8,850 nucleotides of DNA, from contig RGVM01000076.1 in NCBI GenBank assembly GCA_010027295.1, positions 1 through 8,850 of the forward strand, given 5' to 3'. Position 1 is the first letter of the stretch. The number at the start of each line of letters is the position of its first letter. The notes below the pieces were generated by a model that saw only the letters and a program-made list of their open reading frames with translations, did not search any database and was not told where the DNA came from. This document shows, piece by piece, positions 1 to 7,313 of this stretch. The translations under genes were made by a program, and so were the position numbers. This stretch comes from Chitinophagia bacterium (GTDB lineage: Bacteria; Bacteroidota; Bacteroidia; Chitinophagales; Chitinophagaceae).

Positions 1-779
1 GGCCGCTCACCTGCCCGGCCTGCGGCAGCAGCAAGTGGCAGGAGCGGAACTTCGGAACCGAGCGCATCGAGGAGGAGCTGAAGAACCTGCTGCCGGAGGC
101 GAAGGTCGGACGTATGGACTTCGACAGCATCAAAGGCAAGGCCGCTCACGACGCCCTCATCCAGACCTTCGAACAGCGACAGCTCGACATCCTGGTAGGC
201 ACGCAGATGGTCGTCAAGGGACTTGACTTCGAGCATGTCAGCCTGGTGGGTATTCTGGATGCGGATGGGCTGTTGGGTTTTGCCGACTTCCGCGTGAATG
301 AACGGGCCTTCCAGCTGATGGAGCAGGTGAGCGGGCGAGCCGGCCGCAAGGGTAGCAGGGGGAACGTCCTCATCCAGACCACGCAGACAGGTCATCCGGT
401 GCTCGACTACGTCATGCGGCACGATTACACCGGGTTCTACGCCTTCGAGGCGGAAGCCAGGGCGAGATACGGATACCCACCCTTCACACGCATCATCCGC
501 CTCACTTTCAGACACAAGTATCGCGACAGGGCGGAGGCGTGCGCCGCGATGGTGGCTGCCAATCTCACACCCGAGCTGGGAACTTACCTAATCGGACCTG
601 CTGAGCCTGTCGTCAACCGGGTACGCCAGATGTACCGGACAGAACTCGTGCTGAAACTCCCCAAGGACGCCACGCTCGTGGCCCGTGCCCGAACGCTGGT
701 GCGCACGCAGTTCGCTATCATGGGTAACGACAGGCAGTACCGCTCCGTGCTCGTGGATGCCGACGTCGATCCCGTCTGA
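1..779 (+). CDS. priA: Primosomal protein N' (PriA helicase), C-terminal part
   Basis: PriA is the 3'-to-5' superfamily 2 DNA helicase that reloads the replisome at stalled forks. About 258 residues are visible, read in the frame starting at base 3; the N-terminal DNA-binding and ATP-binding parts lie off the left edge. The visible part opens with a CPAC pair (bases 12-23), which fits the last cysteine pair of PriA's inserted zinc-binding region, followed by the typical GTERIEEEL and the RMDFD segment. Helicase motif V (GTQMVVKGLDF, from base 198) and motif VI (QVSGRAGR, 324-347) are both intact. The rest is the C-terminal domain. The stop TGA is at 777-779. The gene converges with the rluD-like gene, 26 bp away. 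The LDADGLLGFADFRVNER stretch is of the kind seen in Bacteroidota PriA. The identification is secure; only the truncation limits it. Confidence 0.96.
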   Translation, partial: PLTCPACGSSKWQERNFGTERIEEELKNLLPEAKVGRMDFDSIKGKAAHDALIQTFEQRQLDILVGTQMVVKGLDFEHVSLVGILDADGLLGFADFRVNERAFQLMEQVSGRAGRKGSRGNVLIQTTQTGHPVLDYVMRHDYTGFYAFEAEARARYGYPPFTRIIRLTFRHKYRDRAEACAAMVAANLTPELGTYLIGPAEPVVNRVRQMYRTELVLKLPKDATLVARARTLVRTQFAIMGNDRQYRSVLVDADVDPV

Positions 780-805
780 ACACTATCCACTGGATGCCCG
801 CGGGC

Positions 806-1885
806 TCATTCAGGTTCGTCCCGGCGGTATTTCACGTAGTGACGCCATCGGTCGATCAGCTCCGACATGTCCCTCGGAAGCGGGCTCTCGAAGGTCATAC
901 GCTCACCGGTGGTCGGATGCACAAACCCAAGGGAGCGGGCATGCAGCGCATGGCGCGGGCAGACCGCGAAGCAGTTCTCCACGAACTGCCGGTAGCGGGT
1001 GAAGACGGTTCCCTTGACGATGCGGTCGCCGCAGTAGACATCGTCATTGAAGAGGGGATGCCCGATGTGTTGCATATGGACGCGTATCTGGTGCGTGCGT
1101 CCCGTCTCGAGCCGGCACTCCAGCAGGCTGACGTACCGCAGCCGCTCCAGTACGGTATAGTGGGTGACGGCCTCCTTGCCATGGTCGCCCTCCGGGAAGA
1201 CATCCATCAACTTACGGAAACGGAGGTGTCGACCGATATGTCCCGTCACGGTGCCGGTATCCGCCTCCGGCTCACCCCATACCAGGGCGATGTAGCGCCT
1301 GTGGACGGTATGTTCGAAGAACTGTCCGGCCAGCGCCACGGCGGCCTTGTCCGTCTTGGCGACCACGAGCAGTCCGCTCGTGTTCTTGTCGATCCGGTGC
1401 ACCAGTCCGTATCTGGGTAAGGCATCCTCCGTCACGTCAGGCCTTTCCTGCCGAAGGTGCCAGGCCACGCCGTTGACGAGTGTGCCGCTGTAGTTGCCGT
1501 GGCCGGGATGCACCACCATGCCCGCCTCCTTGTCGATGAGCATGATGGAGTCGTCTTCATAGACGATGCGCAGCGGCAGCGGCTCGGGCTTCACCTCGTA
1601 CGTCTCCGGCGCGTTGTCGGAGAAGACGACGATACCGTCGCCCGGCCGTATCCGATAGTTCGATTTGACGGGTTTGCCGTTCACAAGCACCATCTGTGCC
1701 GAGATGGCCTGCTGCAGTCGGTTGCGCGACACGTTCGTCAGGCGCTGCGTCAGGAACTTGTCGATCCTGACGGATTCCTGCCCCTTGTCGACCGTCATCA
1801 CATGGCGCTCGTACAGCTCATCGGAGCCGTCCGCCTCCGTGCTCCCCGCTTCCGTTGGGAAGCCATCGTCCCTGTCACTGTGCAT
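806..1885 (-). CDS. rluD: RluA-family 23S rRNA pseudouridine synthase (RluD-like)
   Basis: The 359-residue protein has an N-terminal S4 RNA-binding domain (about residues 39-86) followed by the RluA-type pseudouridine synthase domain. The catalytic loop reads [16 protein letters not shown] (residues 163-178), with Asp166 as the expected nucleophile. Downstream, the [17 protein letters not shown] segment is the other conserved family block. In the family, RluD isomerises uridines in helix 69 of 23S rRNA during ribosome maturation. The S4 domain and full length favour RluD over the shorter RluA, but the exact target uridines cannot be read from sequence. The first roughly 25 residues are acidic and probably disordered. 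ATG at 1883-1885 is supported by a TAnnTTTG promoter box only 5 nt upstream. The gene is divergent from lipB and convergent with priA. Confidence 0.93.
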   Translation of the reverse strand: MHSDRDDGFPTEAGSTEADGSDELYERHVMTVDKGQESVRIDKFLTQRLTNVSRNRLQQAISAQMVLVNGKPVKSNYRIRPGDGIVVFSDNAPETYEVKPEPLPLRIVYEDDSIMLIDKEAGMVVHPGHGNYSGTLVNGVAWHLRQERPDVTEDALPRYGLVHRIDKNTSGLLVVAKTDKAAVALAGQFFEHTVHRRYIALVWGEPEADTGTVTGHIGRHLRFRKLMDVFPEGDHGKEAVTHYTVLERLRYVSLLECRLETGRTHQIRVHMQHIGHPLFNDDVYCGDRIVKGTVFTRYRQFVENCFAVCPRHALHARSLGFVHPTTGERMTFESPLPRDMSELIDRWRHYVKYRRDEPE

Positions 1886-1890
1886 GGCTC

Positions 1891-1898
1891 CAAAGATA
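1891..1898 (-). promoter_or_regulatory. Bacteroidota -7 box of the rluD-like gene
   Basis: On the minus strand the sequence TATCTTTG is a perfect match to the Bacteroidota primary-sigma -7 box TAnnTTTG. Only 5 nt separate it from the rluD ATG. Transcription would therefore start at or next to the start codon. I see no good -33 TTTG at the usual distance. The placement next to a start codon, matched at three other genes in the window, is the main support. Confidence 0.62.
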
Positions 1899-1916
1899 GC
1901 ATCTGCGGAAAGAAAC

Positions 1917-1924
1917 TACTTTTG
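1917..1924 (+). promoter_or_regulatory. Bacteroidota -7 box of lipB
   Basis: TACTTTTG at 1917-1924 matches TAnnTTTG exactly and ends 4 nt before the lipB ATG at 1929. It points away from the rluD box; the two boxes are 18 bp apart, so each promoter's upstream element would lie in or beyond the other's box. A leaderless or almost leaderless lipB mRNA is implied. No clear -33 element is visible. Confidence 0.6.
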
Positions 1925-1928
1925 CGGT

Positions 1929-2669
1929 ATGGACGACAGGTTCGTGCACCTCAGGCATCTGGGACGTATCGGATATGCGGAGGCATGGGACCTGCAGGAG
2001 CGGCTGCTCGCATCAAACGTGGAGGCCAAGTCGGCCTGGCATAGGCTGTCAGCGGAGCTTCGCGCCACGTCGCCCGGCCCCGGGACTGTCCACCACCTGC
2101 TGCTCTGCGAGCATCCGCCCGTCTACACGCTGGGCAAGAGCGGCAAGGCCGAGCATCTGCTAATGCGCGAGGAGGAGATGGCGGCCCGAGGCGTCACCTT
2201 CCACAAGACGAATCGTGGCGGGGACATCACATTTCACGGTCCCGGACAGCTGGTGGGCTATCCCATCCTCGACCTGGAGAGACTGCATCCCGACATCGGC
2301 CGATACCTGCGGGATCTGGAGGAGGTCATCATCCGCACACTGGCCACCTATGGACTCCATGGTGGACGGAGTGCCGGTGAGACGGGCGTCTGGCTGGACC
2401 CGGAGGTATCAGGACGAGCCCGCAAGATCTGCGCGATGGGTGTCCGGTGCTCCCGATGGATCACCATGCACGGTTTGGCGCTGAACGTGAACACGGACCT
2501 TTCCTATTTCGACGGTATCGTACCCTGCGGGATCCGGGGGAAGGGTGTGGCCTCCCTGTCCGCCGAGCTGGGACGTCCGGTGGAGATGGCGGAGGTGGAG
2601 GAAAGGGTTTGCGAGGCTTTCGCTGATGTCTTCGGATGTCGGCTCGTCAGAGACGCATCTTCGGTATGA
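1929..2669 (+). CDS. lipB: Lipoyl(octanoyl) transferase LipB
   Basis: LipB moves octanoyl groups from octanoyl-ACP to the lipoyl domains of pyruvate and 2-oxoglutarate dehydrogenase E2 subunits and GcvH; LipA then adds sulphur. The protein is 246 residues. Diagnostic features are [11 protein letters not shown] (60-70), the signature [12 protein letters not shown] (96-107), KICAMGVR with the expected catalytic Lys166, and the IVPCGI block with the acyl-accepting Cys200. All catalytic residues are present. The open frame extends further upstream to 1665, but that part runs antisense through rluD and lacks homology-like sequence. ATG 1929 gives the normal LipB N-terminus ([18 protein letters not shown]) and directly follows a promoter box. 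The 3' end overlaps the end of the convergent exported-protein gene by 23 bp. Confidence 0.96.
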   Translation: MDDRFVHLRHLGRIGYAEAWDLQERLLASNVEAKSAWHRLSAELRATSPGPGTVHHLLLCEHPPVYTLGKSGKAEHLLMREEEMAARGVTFHKTNRGGDITFHGPGQLVGYPILDLERLHPDIGRYLRDLEEVIIRTLATYGLHGGRSAGETGVWLDPEVSGRARKICAMGVRCSRWITMHGLALNVNTDLSYFDGIVPCGIRGKGVASLSAELGRPVEMAEVEERVCEAFADVFGCRLVRDASSV

Positions 2670-3502
2670 AGATGCGGTTGCGTTCCTTGACGCGGCCGTC
2701 CTGACGGATCTCGAAGTCGAACCAGCCGGAGCGCTGAAAGTTCACCTTGTCGACGATGAGGATAGGCTCCTTCGTCATATCGAAATGGAAGAGGGGAAGT
2801 CCTTCCGGCAGGAAGAAATGCACGGAGTAACGGCCGCCTGCCCGTTGTGGCATGGCCACCACCACGTTGCCGTCCTTGTTGGTGAAGAGGAAGGGGGAGG
2901 GCGTGAAGAGGTTGGCGGGCAATACGACCTTGAGTTCCGCAGTTTCCGGCGGCATGGGGTCTCCCGGCTGCAGGTGTCGCCAGGCCAGCTTCTTCACGAA
3001 CACACCCTTCGACCTTTTCATGATATTCTCGTAGTCTTTCGGATCCTCGGGTTTCGGCATCTCGGGCAAGGTCCTCCCGACAGAGGGCTGTCCCGAGATG
3101 GCCGGTCGCTCCTCCACCGGTTGCGGTATCACGTCCTGTGTCGCGCGCGCGTCCGGCGCAGCATACAAGGACTGTTCGGAGGGCCGCTTCACGGATGTCT
3201 GGAAGAAGCGACCATAGGGGAATTGCACATAGATGCGGTAGTACTGGCGGGTGTCGGGGGCTGAGATCGGGCATGGTCACGATGGTACGGAACCCGAAGA
3301 GACTGTCCTGGGAGCGTTGGACGCTGATCTGTACGACTTTCTCGAAGGGGTTGGTCCAGCTGATGACGGTCCTGCCGGAACGGATGGCTGCCGTGAATTC
3401 AGGAAGTGTATCCTGACCCAAGGCGGAAAGGGCAGGCGTGAGAATTGTGATGAGTAGGGCCCGCTGGGCGTGCTTCCTGAAATATCGGTGGCAATGAACC
3501 AT
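2647..3502 (-). pseudogene. Conserved exported Bacteroidota protein, interrupted by a one-base frameshift
   Basis: Two minus-strand frames together make one protein. The first (ATG at 3502) gives a signal peptide (MVHCHRYFRKHAQRALL..., hydrophobic LLITILTPALSALG), then VISWTNPFEKVVQISVQRS and FRTIVTMPDLSP. The second frame takes over at about 3255 with DTRQYYRIYVQFPYGRFF and runs to the TGA at 2647. The C-terminus ([19 protein letters not shown]) is the closing block of a family I recall from Chitinophagaceae. The shift falls at a run of five C on the minus strand (3256-3260). Removing one C gives 284 residues without interruption. Without it, the first frame stays open to 2504 as nonsense. 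The function of the family is unknown; it is probably periplasmic or surface-exposed. Whether this is a sequencing error, a real mutation or recoding cannot be decided here. An intact start downstream (3228) would lack the signal peptide. Confidence 0.75.
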
Positions 3503-3511
3503 GAATAAGGA

Positions 3512-3519
3512 CAAAGATA
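3512..3519 (-). promoter_or_regulatory. Bacteroidota -7 box of the exported-protein gene
   Basis: TATCTTTG on the minus strand matches TAnnTTTG exactly and lies 9 nt before the ATG at 3502. It overlaps the space just after the TGA of the PLP enzyme (3528-3530). The exported-protein gene therefore probably has its own promoter even though it sits only 25 bp behind that gene. It also supports ATG 3502 over in-frame upstream starts as far as 3643. Confidence 0.58.
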
Positions 3520-3527
3520 TGAGGTCG

Positions 3528-4442
3528 TCAAGAAAACGGGAGCATATGCTTGGGGAGTGAGCGGTTGCCCTGCAATCCTCCGCTATGGATGGCGAGTACG
3601 CGCTCATCGCTTCCGAAACTGCCATTCCGGAAGAGGTCGTCAATAGCGTACATGAGTTTGGCGGTGTACACGAAATCCGTTGGGATCGAGGAGGCGTTAT
3701 GGAAACGCCTCATGAAGTTGAGCAGTTCCTCTGTCTTCCTGGCATATCCGCCGAATTCGTACCCTTCGATGATGTTGAGTTTTCCGGTGAGGGCTTTTTC
3801 CGGAATGAGGCTTAGGATGTCGGCTGCAAGGCCATAGTGACCTTTGAGCACCGGAATGCCGGTGACGATCGTGTCAGGGGCGGCGGCCATCCGAAGACCT
3901 GCGGCCATTGTCCCGGTGCCGCAGGCACATACGATGCGGTCATAGGACTGCGTTGGTACGCCAACCAGCATGCCCATGGCACCCAAGGCTCCTTCTGCCG
4001 AGAAACCGCCTTCCGGTATCGGCAGCCAGTCGGTATATCGCGCCTGAAGTTCGGTAACTGACAGCCGTCTGTGCAGGCGATATGACTCCCGTTCCATGTA
4101 CATGAGATGCATACCCCATTCCTCCGCATCGCGCAGGGTGGGGGATAGGGTGGCAGCCTTCTCACCCCTGATGATTCCCATGGAGCGTATGCCGGCTTGT
4201 GCCGCCGCAAATGCCGTGGCATGGATGTGGTTTGAAAAGGGGCCACCGAAGGTCAGCACTCCGGTACGGCCCTCTTCGCGCGCCCTCGACAGGAAGGGTT
4301 GCAGTTTGAAGGGCTTGTTGCCGGAGACGATTGGGTGCAGCAGATCGAGGCGAAGCACATCCCAGGATGGTACACCCTCCCGCCACCGGAATGGGGCTAT
4401 CTGCATACTAACACGATCGGTTGTGTCGTTTTGTACTTGCAT
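3528..4442 (-). CDS. PLP-dependent ACC deaminase / D-cysteine desulfhydrase family enzyme
   Basis: This 304-residue protein has the fold-type II PLP enzyme pattern of the ACC deaminase/D-cysteine desulfhydrase family. VSGNKPFKL (39-47) holds the expected PLP Schiff-base lysine, Lys43. TFGGPFSNH (64-72) is the substrate/cofactor loop, IPEGGFSAEG (142-151) follows, CGTGT (174-178) is the phosphate-binding loop, and HSGGLQGNR (286-294) closes the active site. The family removes ammonia from ACC or D-cysteine; Bacteroidota members are mostly uncharacterised, so the substrate is open. Two positions differ from the form I recall (GNKWFKL and GGAYSNH). The start is uncertain: ATG at 4442 gives the longest frame, but Met13 (codon 4404-4406) gives an N-terminus closer to that of relatives. 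It lies 25 bp upstream of the exported-protein gene on the same strand and diverges from the nucleotidyltransferase. Confidence 0.88.
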   Translation of the reverse strand: MQVQNDTTDRVSMQIAPFRWREGVPSWDVLRLDLLHPIVSGNKPFKLQPFLSRAREEGRTGVLTFGGPFSNHIHATAFAAAQAGIRSMGIIRGEKAATLSPTLRDAEEWGMHLMYMERESYRLHRRLSVTELQARYTDWLPIPEGGFSAEGALGAMGMLVGVPTQSYDRIVCACGTGTMAAGLRMAAAPDTIVTGIPVLKGHYGLAADILSLIPEKALTGKLNIIEGYEFGGYARKTEELLNFMRRFHNASSIPTDFVYTAKLMYAIDDLFRNGSFGSDERVLAIHSGGLQGNRSLPKHMLPFS

Positions 4443-4555
4443 CCGAAGAAAGGTTGGGGAGGCTTGTCTGCCACACTTGCAGTGATGGCCTCCGATAGTG
4501 AACCGATCCGGTCATGGCCAAGGGTCTGGGGCTTTTACTTGCCGGACAAATGAAT

Positions 4556-4563
4556 TATTTTCG
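4556..4563 (+). promoter_or_regulatory. Weak promoter candidate for the nucleotidyltransferase
   Basis: TATTTTCG matches TAnnTTTG with one mismatch. A TTTT at 4533-4536 sits 19 nt upstream, in the right place for a -33 TTTG element. The box lies in a short AT-rich patch that stands out from the GC-rich surroundings, 27 nt before ATG 4591. The match is imperfect, so this is only a candidate. Confidence 0.33.
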
Positions 4564-4590
4564 CAAATTATTATTTCATTCAACAAACGC

Positions 4591-5496
4591 ATGATGAAAC
4601 CCACTTTGGTGATACTTGCGGCAGGAATGGCATCTCGTTACGGATCCATGAAGCAGACGGAGTCCTTCGGCCCATCGGGCGAGACAATCATGGACTATTC
4701 CATCTTCGACGCCATCAGGGCGGGTTTCGGAAAGGTCGTTTTCATCATCCGCAAAGACTTCGCCGATTCCTTCCGTACGATCTTTGAGCCCCGACTGAAA
4801 GGGCTGGTGCAGACCGAATATGTGTTCCAGGAATTGGATTCTTTCCTCGACGGCCGTCAGGTTCCTGCGGAGCGCACCAAGCCCTGGGGTACCGCACACG
4901 CCGTGCTATGCGCTATGGATGCCGTACGGGAGCCGTTTGCCGTCATCAATGCGGATGACTTCTACGGCCGCGATGCCTTCGAGAAAGCCGCCGCCTTCCT
5001 CACCGGGCCCTGTGACATGAATACCTATTCCATCATCGGGTACAGCCTGCTAAAGACCCTTTCCGACAACGGTACCGTCAACCGGGGCGTATGCGAGGTT
5101 GATGCAAAGGGTCATCTGACGGCCATTGCCGAGCGGCTCAACATCTCGATGGTGGACGGAACTGTGGTATGCAATGACAATTCCGAACCCCGGGAGCTAT
5201 CGATGGATGCCCAAGTGTCCATGAACTTCTGGTGCTTCCACCCGTCCTACTTCGAATATGCGCGGGGTCTTTTCGCCGAATTCCTGGACAACAGGATGCA
5301 GGAGCCAAAGTCGGAGTTCTTCATCCCCATAGTGGCTGACCGTTTCATTAGCGACAAAAAAGGTATCATCGAAGTCATCCCCACTTCCGCATCCTGGTTC
5401 GGTGTCACCTACAAGGAGGATGCGCCAGAAGTCAGGCGGAGCGTCAATGAACTCGTCGAAAAAGGAGAATATCCGACCCGCCTCTGGGGCGCATGA
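4591..5496 (+). CDS. Sugar-phosphate nucleotidyltransferase-like protein
   Basis: The protein (301 residues from ATG 4591, 300 from the adjacent ATG 4594) begins with the nucleotide-binding loop PTLVILAAGMASRYGSMKQ, a variant of the LAAGxGTRL motif of NTP transferases. KPWGTAHAV (97-105) and VINADDFYG (118-126), with its metal-binding aspartates, follow in the usual order. The family joins a nucleoside triphosphate to a sugar 1-phosphate or a related phosphate, but this Bacteroidota subgroup has no substrate I can name. The longer open frame from 4498 adds 31 residues with no family resemblance, upstream of the AT-rich promoter patch, so it was not used. The gene stands alone, divergent from the PLP enzyme and convergent with the protease fusion. 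It ends in PTRLWGA and a TGA. Confidence 0.88.
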   Translation: MMKPTLVILAAGMASRYGSMKQTESFGPSGETIMDYSIFDAIRAGFGKVVFIIRKDFADSFRTIFEPRLKGLVQTEYVFQELDSFLDGRQVPAERTKPWGTAHAVLCAMDAVREPFAVINADDFYGRDAFEKAAAFLTGPCDMNTYSIIGYSLLKTLSDNGTVNRGVCEVDAKGHLTAIAERLNISMVDGTVVCNDNSEPRELSMDAQVSMNFWCFHPSYFEYARGLFAEFLDNRMQEPKSEFFIPIVADRFISDKKGIIEVIPTSASWFGVTYKEDAPEVRRSVNELVEKGEYPTRLWGA

Positions 5497-5586
5497 TCCA
5501 TCCGAATCGGTGGTGGGACCAACACGAGCACCGGCATGGTTCCACGCCTGGGTAACCAGCAAAGGTCGGAAGAAGGGGGGCGCGTA

Positions 5587-6687
5587 TTACATCAGGACCT
5601 TCACCATGTAGATGCAGTCCTGGATCTTTCTGACCTGTTGTACCCTGTCGAGTCCCTTTATCTGGGAATACGTGCTCAGCTTCAGATCCCTGTCGATCTC
5701 TTTTGCCTTCAACTCCTCGACAAGGCGGTGGATGTTGCGAGCACGTATGGCGAAAACCACGCCTTCTGCCTTGGCCTGTCTGGCGTTGAGGATGCCTATG
5801 ACCTCCCCTTTCCGATTGATCACAGGGCCACCGCTGTTGCCGGGGTTGGCCGAGATGGTAATCTGGTAGGAGAGGGTGTCCCCCTCAAGTCCTGAGCTGG
5901 CGCTTAGGTAACCTTCCCCATAGACAACCTCATCTTTGGGGTATCCCATAGTGAAGACGGGTTCGGCCAGTTCGATGCCCGTACGGCTGATACCGTAGGG
6001 TAGGGAGGACCTCGGCGAGAAGTCTTCGTCCTCGATTTTGAGGATGGCGAGGTCGCGGATCCTATCGGTCATGAGGATCCTGGCGCGATATTCATGGCCA
6101 GCGTTGTTCTGGAGGATGACCCCGGTAGCATCGGTGAGCACGTGTGCGCTGGTGACCAGGTATCCCTTGGGATCGATGAGGAAGCCTGTGCCACCGAAGC
6201 TGACGTTTGTTCCTGGTTCAATTTTCTTTCGGACGGCGTTGATTTCGGCTCGTTGGTTGCTGCTCTGTCTTTCGAGGCTGTACACTTTGCGCCGGAGTTC
6301 CTCCACTTCCGTGATGGCGGCCTTGGGGGAAAATACGGATGTCAGACCGCTGATGAGCAGGGCCGTGACGCCGGCTATAGAGGCGGCAACCCCTACGACC
6401 CGGCGGTATCGTGACCATAGATCCAGGAGTCTGCCACGGGTCTCAGGTTCAAGCATTCGGATGTCTCCGTTCTCCTGCAGGGTGTGGTGTATGTCGTGAA
6501 GGTTCGATTTGAACCTCTTTCTGTCGGCGTATGTGTCCATGCGGTCCAGCAAGAGGTGGTGTTCGACGACCAGCTGGTCCAGGTCGGGGTTGTTGCGGCG
6601 CATGGCCTCGAAGGCTTCCGCCTCCTGGGGGGACATCTCTCCACGTAGGTATCTCTCAGCCGCTTCCAACAATATGTGTTGATCCAT
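5587..6687 (-). CDS. Membrane-anchored HtrA/DegS-like serine protease with anti-sigma-like N-terminus
   Basis: The 366-residue protein has four parts. Residues 1-95 are a soluble helical region with AAERYLRGEMSPQEAEAFEA and a following NNPDLDQLV, the pattern seen at the N-terminus of many Bacteroidota anti-sigma factors. Residues 97-119 form one transmembrane helix; the arginines just before it (RYRR) predict the N-terminus inside and the C-terminus outside. Residues 126-156 are a charged, coiled-coil-like linker. From about 163 to 300 is a trypsin-like S1C protease with the full triad: His182 (TSAHV), Asp212 (RDLAIL) and Ser285 (GNSGGP). No PDZ domain is visible; the roughly 60-residue tail is unassigned. 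It follows the sigma factor gene by one base (TAA, C, ATG), so co-translation is likely. I infer that it inhibits and senses for that sigma factor. I recall similar proteins in Chitinophagaceae annotated only as trypsin-like peptidases. Confidence 0.88.
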   Translation of the reverse strand: MDQHILLEAAERYLRGEMSPQEAEAFEAMRRNNPDLDQLVVEHHLLLDRMDTYADRKRFKSNLHDIHHTLQENGDIRMLEPETRGRLLDLWSRYRRVVGVAASIAGVTALLISGLTSVFSPKAAITEVEELRRKVYSLERQSSNQRAEINAVRKKIEPGTNVSFGGTGFLIDPKGYLVTSAHVLTDATGVILQNNAGHEYRARILMTDRIRDLAILKIEDEDFSPRSSLPYGISRTGIELAEPVFTMGYPKDEVVYGEGYLSASSGLEGDTLSYQITISANPGNSGGPVINRKGEVIGILNARQAKAEGVVFAIRARNIHRLVEELKAKEIDRDLKLSTYSQIKGLDRVQQVRKIQDCIYMVKVLM

Positions 6688-6688
6688 G

Positions 6689-7252
6689 TTACTTGGACTT
6701 GTATTCTGCGAAGAACAGTTTCTTCAATCTCATGAGGCATTTATACTTCTGCGTCTTGGCATTGTCGGCGTTCGTATACCCGAAATAGGCGGAAATTTCC
6801 GACATATTCTTCCGATGCACGTAAAAGGCCTCTAAAAGGCTCTTGCAGGGTTCGCCGAGGCGACCCATGGCCGTCTTCATCACGCCGTATTGTGCGTTCA
6901 GTTTTTCATGGGACTCCAGGTCATCCTCAACCGGGACAGTTTCCTCAAGTGGTACCGAGGGACTCTCGAACCGCTTCAGATATTGGAGTTTCTTCAGCCA
7001 GTTTCGTCTGGCGACAGAGTACAAATATGTTCGTATCTGACAGTTCAGCTCGAAATCTCCCGATCTGGCCTTTTCATAGAGTACGAGCAAGGCCTCCTGG
7101 AATACATCCCTAGCGTCATCTTCGCTACCGCTGTTTCTGACGACGAGAGCCTGGATGAGTCCGTAATTCTCGCTATAGATGGACTGTATGGACTCCTTGT
7201 CATTGAGCGCGAGCCCTTTCAGCAGCGTATGTTCACGGTCTATCCTGGACAC
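6689..7252 (-). CDS. ECF-type RNA polymerase sigma factor
   Basis: The 187-residue protein has sigma region 2 (about 25-91, with SEDDARDVFQEALLVLYEKA and the DNA-melting-type helix RTYLYSVARRNWLKKLQ). An acidic linker (about 96-115) follows, then a region 4 helix-turn-helix (about 125-182, with ISAYFGYTNADNAKTQKYKC). It lacks regions 1 and 3, as in ECF sigma factors. The start is GTG at 7252: reading upstream in frame there is a stop about 30 bp away and no ATG between. The stop TAA is separated from the ATG of the membrane protease by one base. The downstream partner with an anti-sigma-like cytoplasmic domain suggests a sigma/anti-sigma pair. The promoter is unclear; TTCCTTTG (7304-7297, one mismatch to TAnnTTTG) is the best candidate. 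The regulated genes cannot be read from here. Confidence 0.9.
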   Translation of the reverse strand: MSRIDREHTLLKGLALNDKESIQSIYSENYGLIQALVVRNSGSEDDARDVFQEALLVLYEKARSGDFELNCQIRTYLYSVARRNWLKKLQYLKRFESPSVPLEETVPVEDDLESHEKLNAQYGVMKTAMGRLGEPCKSLLEAFYVHRKNMSEISAYFGYTNADNAKTQKYKCLMRLKKLFFAEYKSK

Positions 7253-7274
7253 CCTGTATGAATTGATACGTTTT

Positions 7275-7295
7275 GGGGGGCTTTAGTAACCCCCC
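7275..7295. repeat. G6/C6 inverted repeat in the sigma factor/lipoprotein divergent region
   Basis: Six G (7275-7280) and six C (7290-7295) flank a 9-nt AT-rich spacer, forming a strong GC hairpin or a dyad operator. It lies 22 bp before the sigma factor GTG on the minus strand. It would cover the transcription start if TTCCTTTG at 7304-7297 is the promoter. A T run is not adjacent in either direction, so it is not an intrinsic terminator. An operator or 5'-UTR element is possible. Confidence 0.5.
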
Positions 7296-7313
7296 GCAAA
7301 GGAAAATAATTTT

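Noticed and set aside
796..805. GCCCGCGGGC palindrome between the priA and rluD ends, considered as a terminator
   Set aside because: It has no room for a loop and no T run on either side.
794..1420. Long plus-strand open frame antisense to the rluD-like gene
   Set aside because: The opposite strand encodes a full RluD-type protein with catalytic motif. The antisense frame shows no recognisable domain and is a by-product of GC-rich codon use.
1665..1928. Extended N-terminus for LipB
   Set aside because: It runs antisense through the S4 domain of rluD, and the promoter box at 1917-1924 would be inside the gene. ATG 1929 gives the family's normal N-terminus.
3503..3643. Upstream start for the exported protein
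   Set aside because: It would overlap the end of the PLP enzyme and bury the signal peptide. The promoter box at 3519-3512 supports ATG 3502.
4498..4590. 31-residue N-terminal extension of the nucleotidyltransferase
   Set aside because: The nucleotide-binding loop normally starts within a few residues of the N-terminus, as it does from ATG 4591. The extension covers the AT-rich presumed promoter.
5537..5558. Bulged hairpin (TGGTT...AACCA with inner CCA/TGG) between the convergent genes, considered as a bidirectional terminator
   Set aside because: The stem is short and bulged and no T run follows on either strand.
5497..5586. Possible small gene or RNA between the nucleotidyltransferase and the protease fusion
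   Set aside because: I found no plausible start, reading frame with conserved pattern, or strong structure in these 90 bp.
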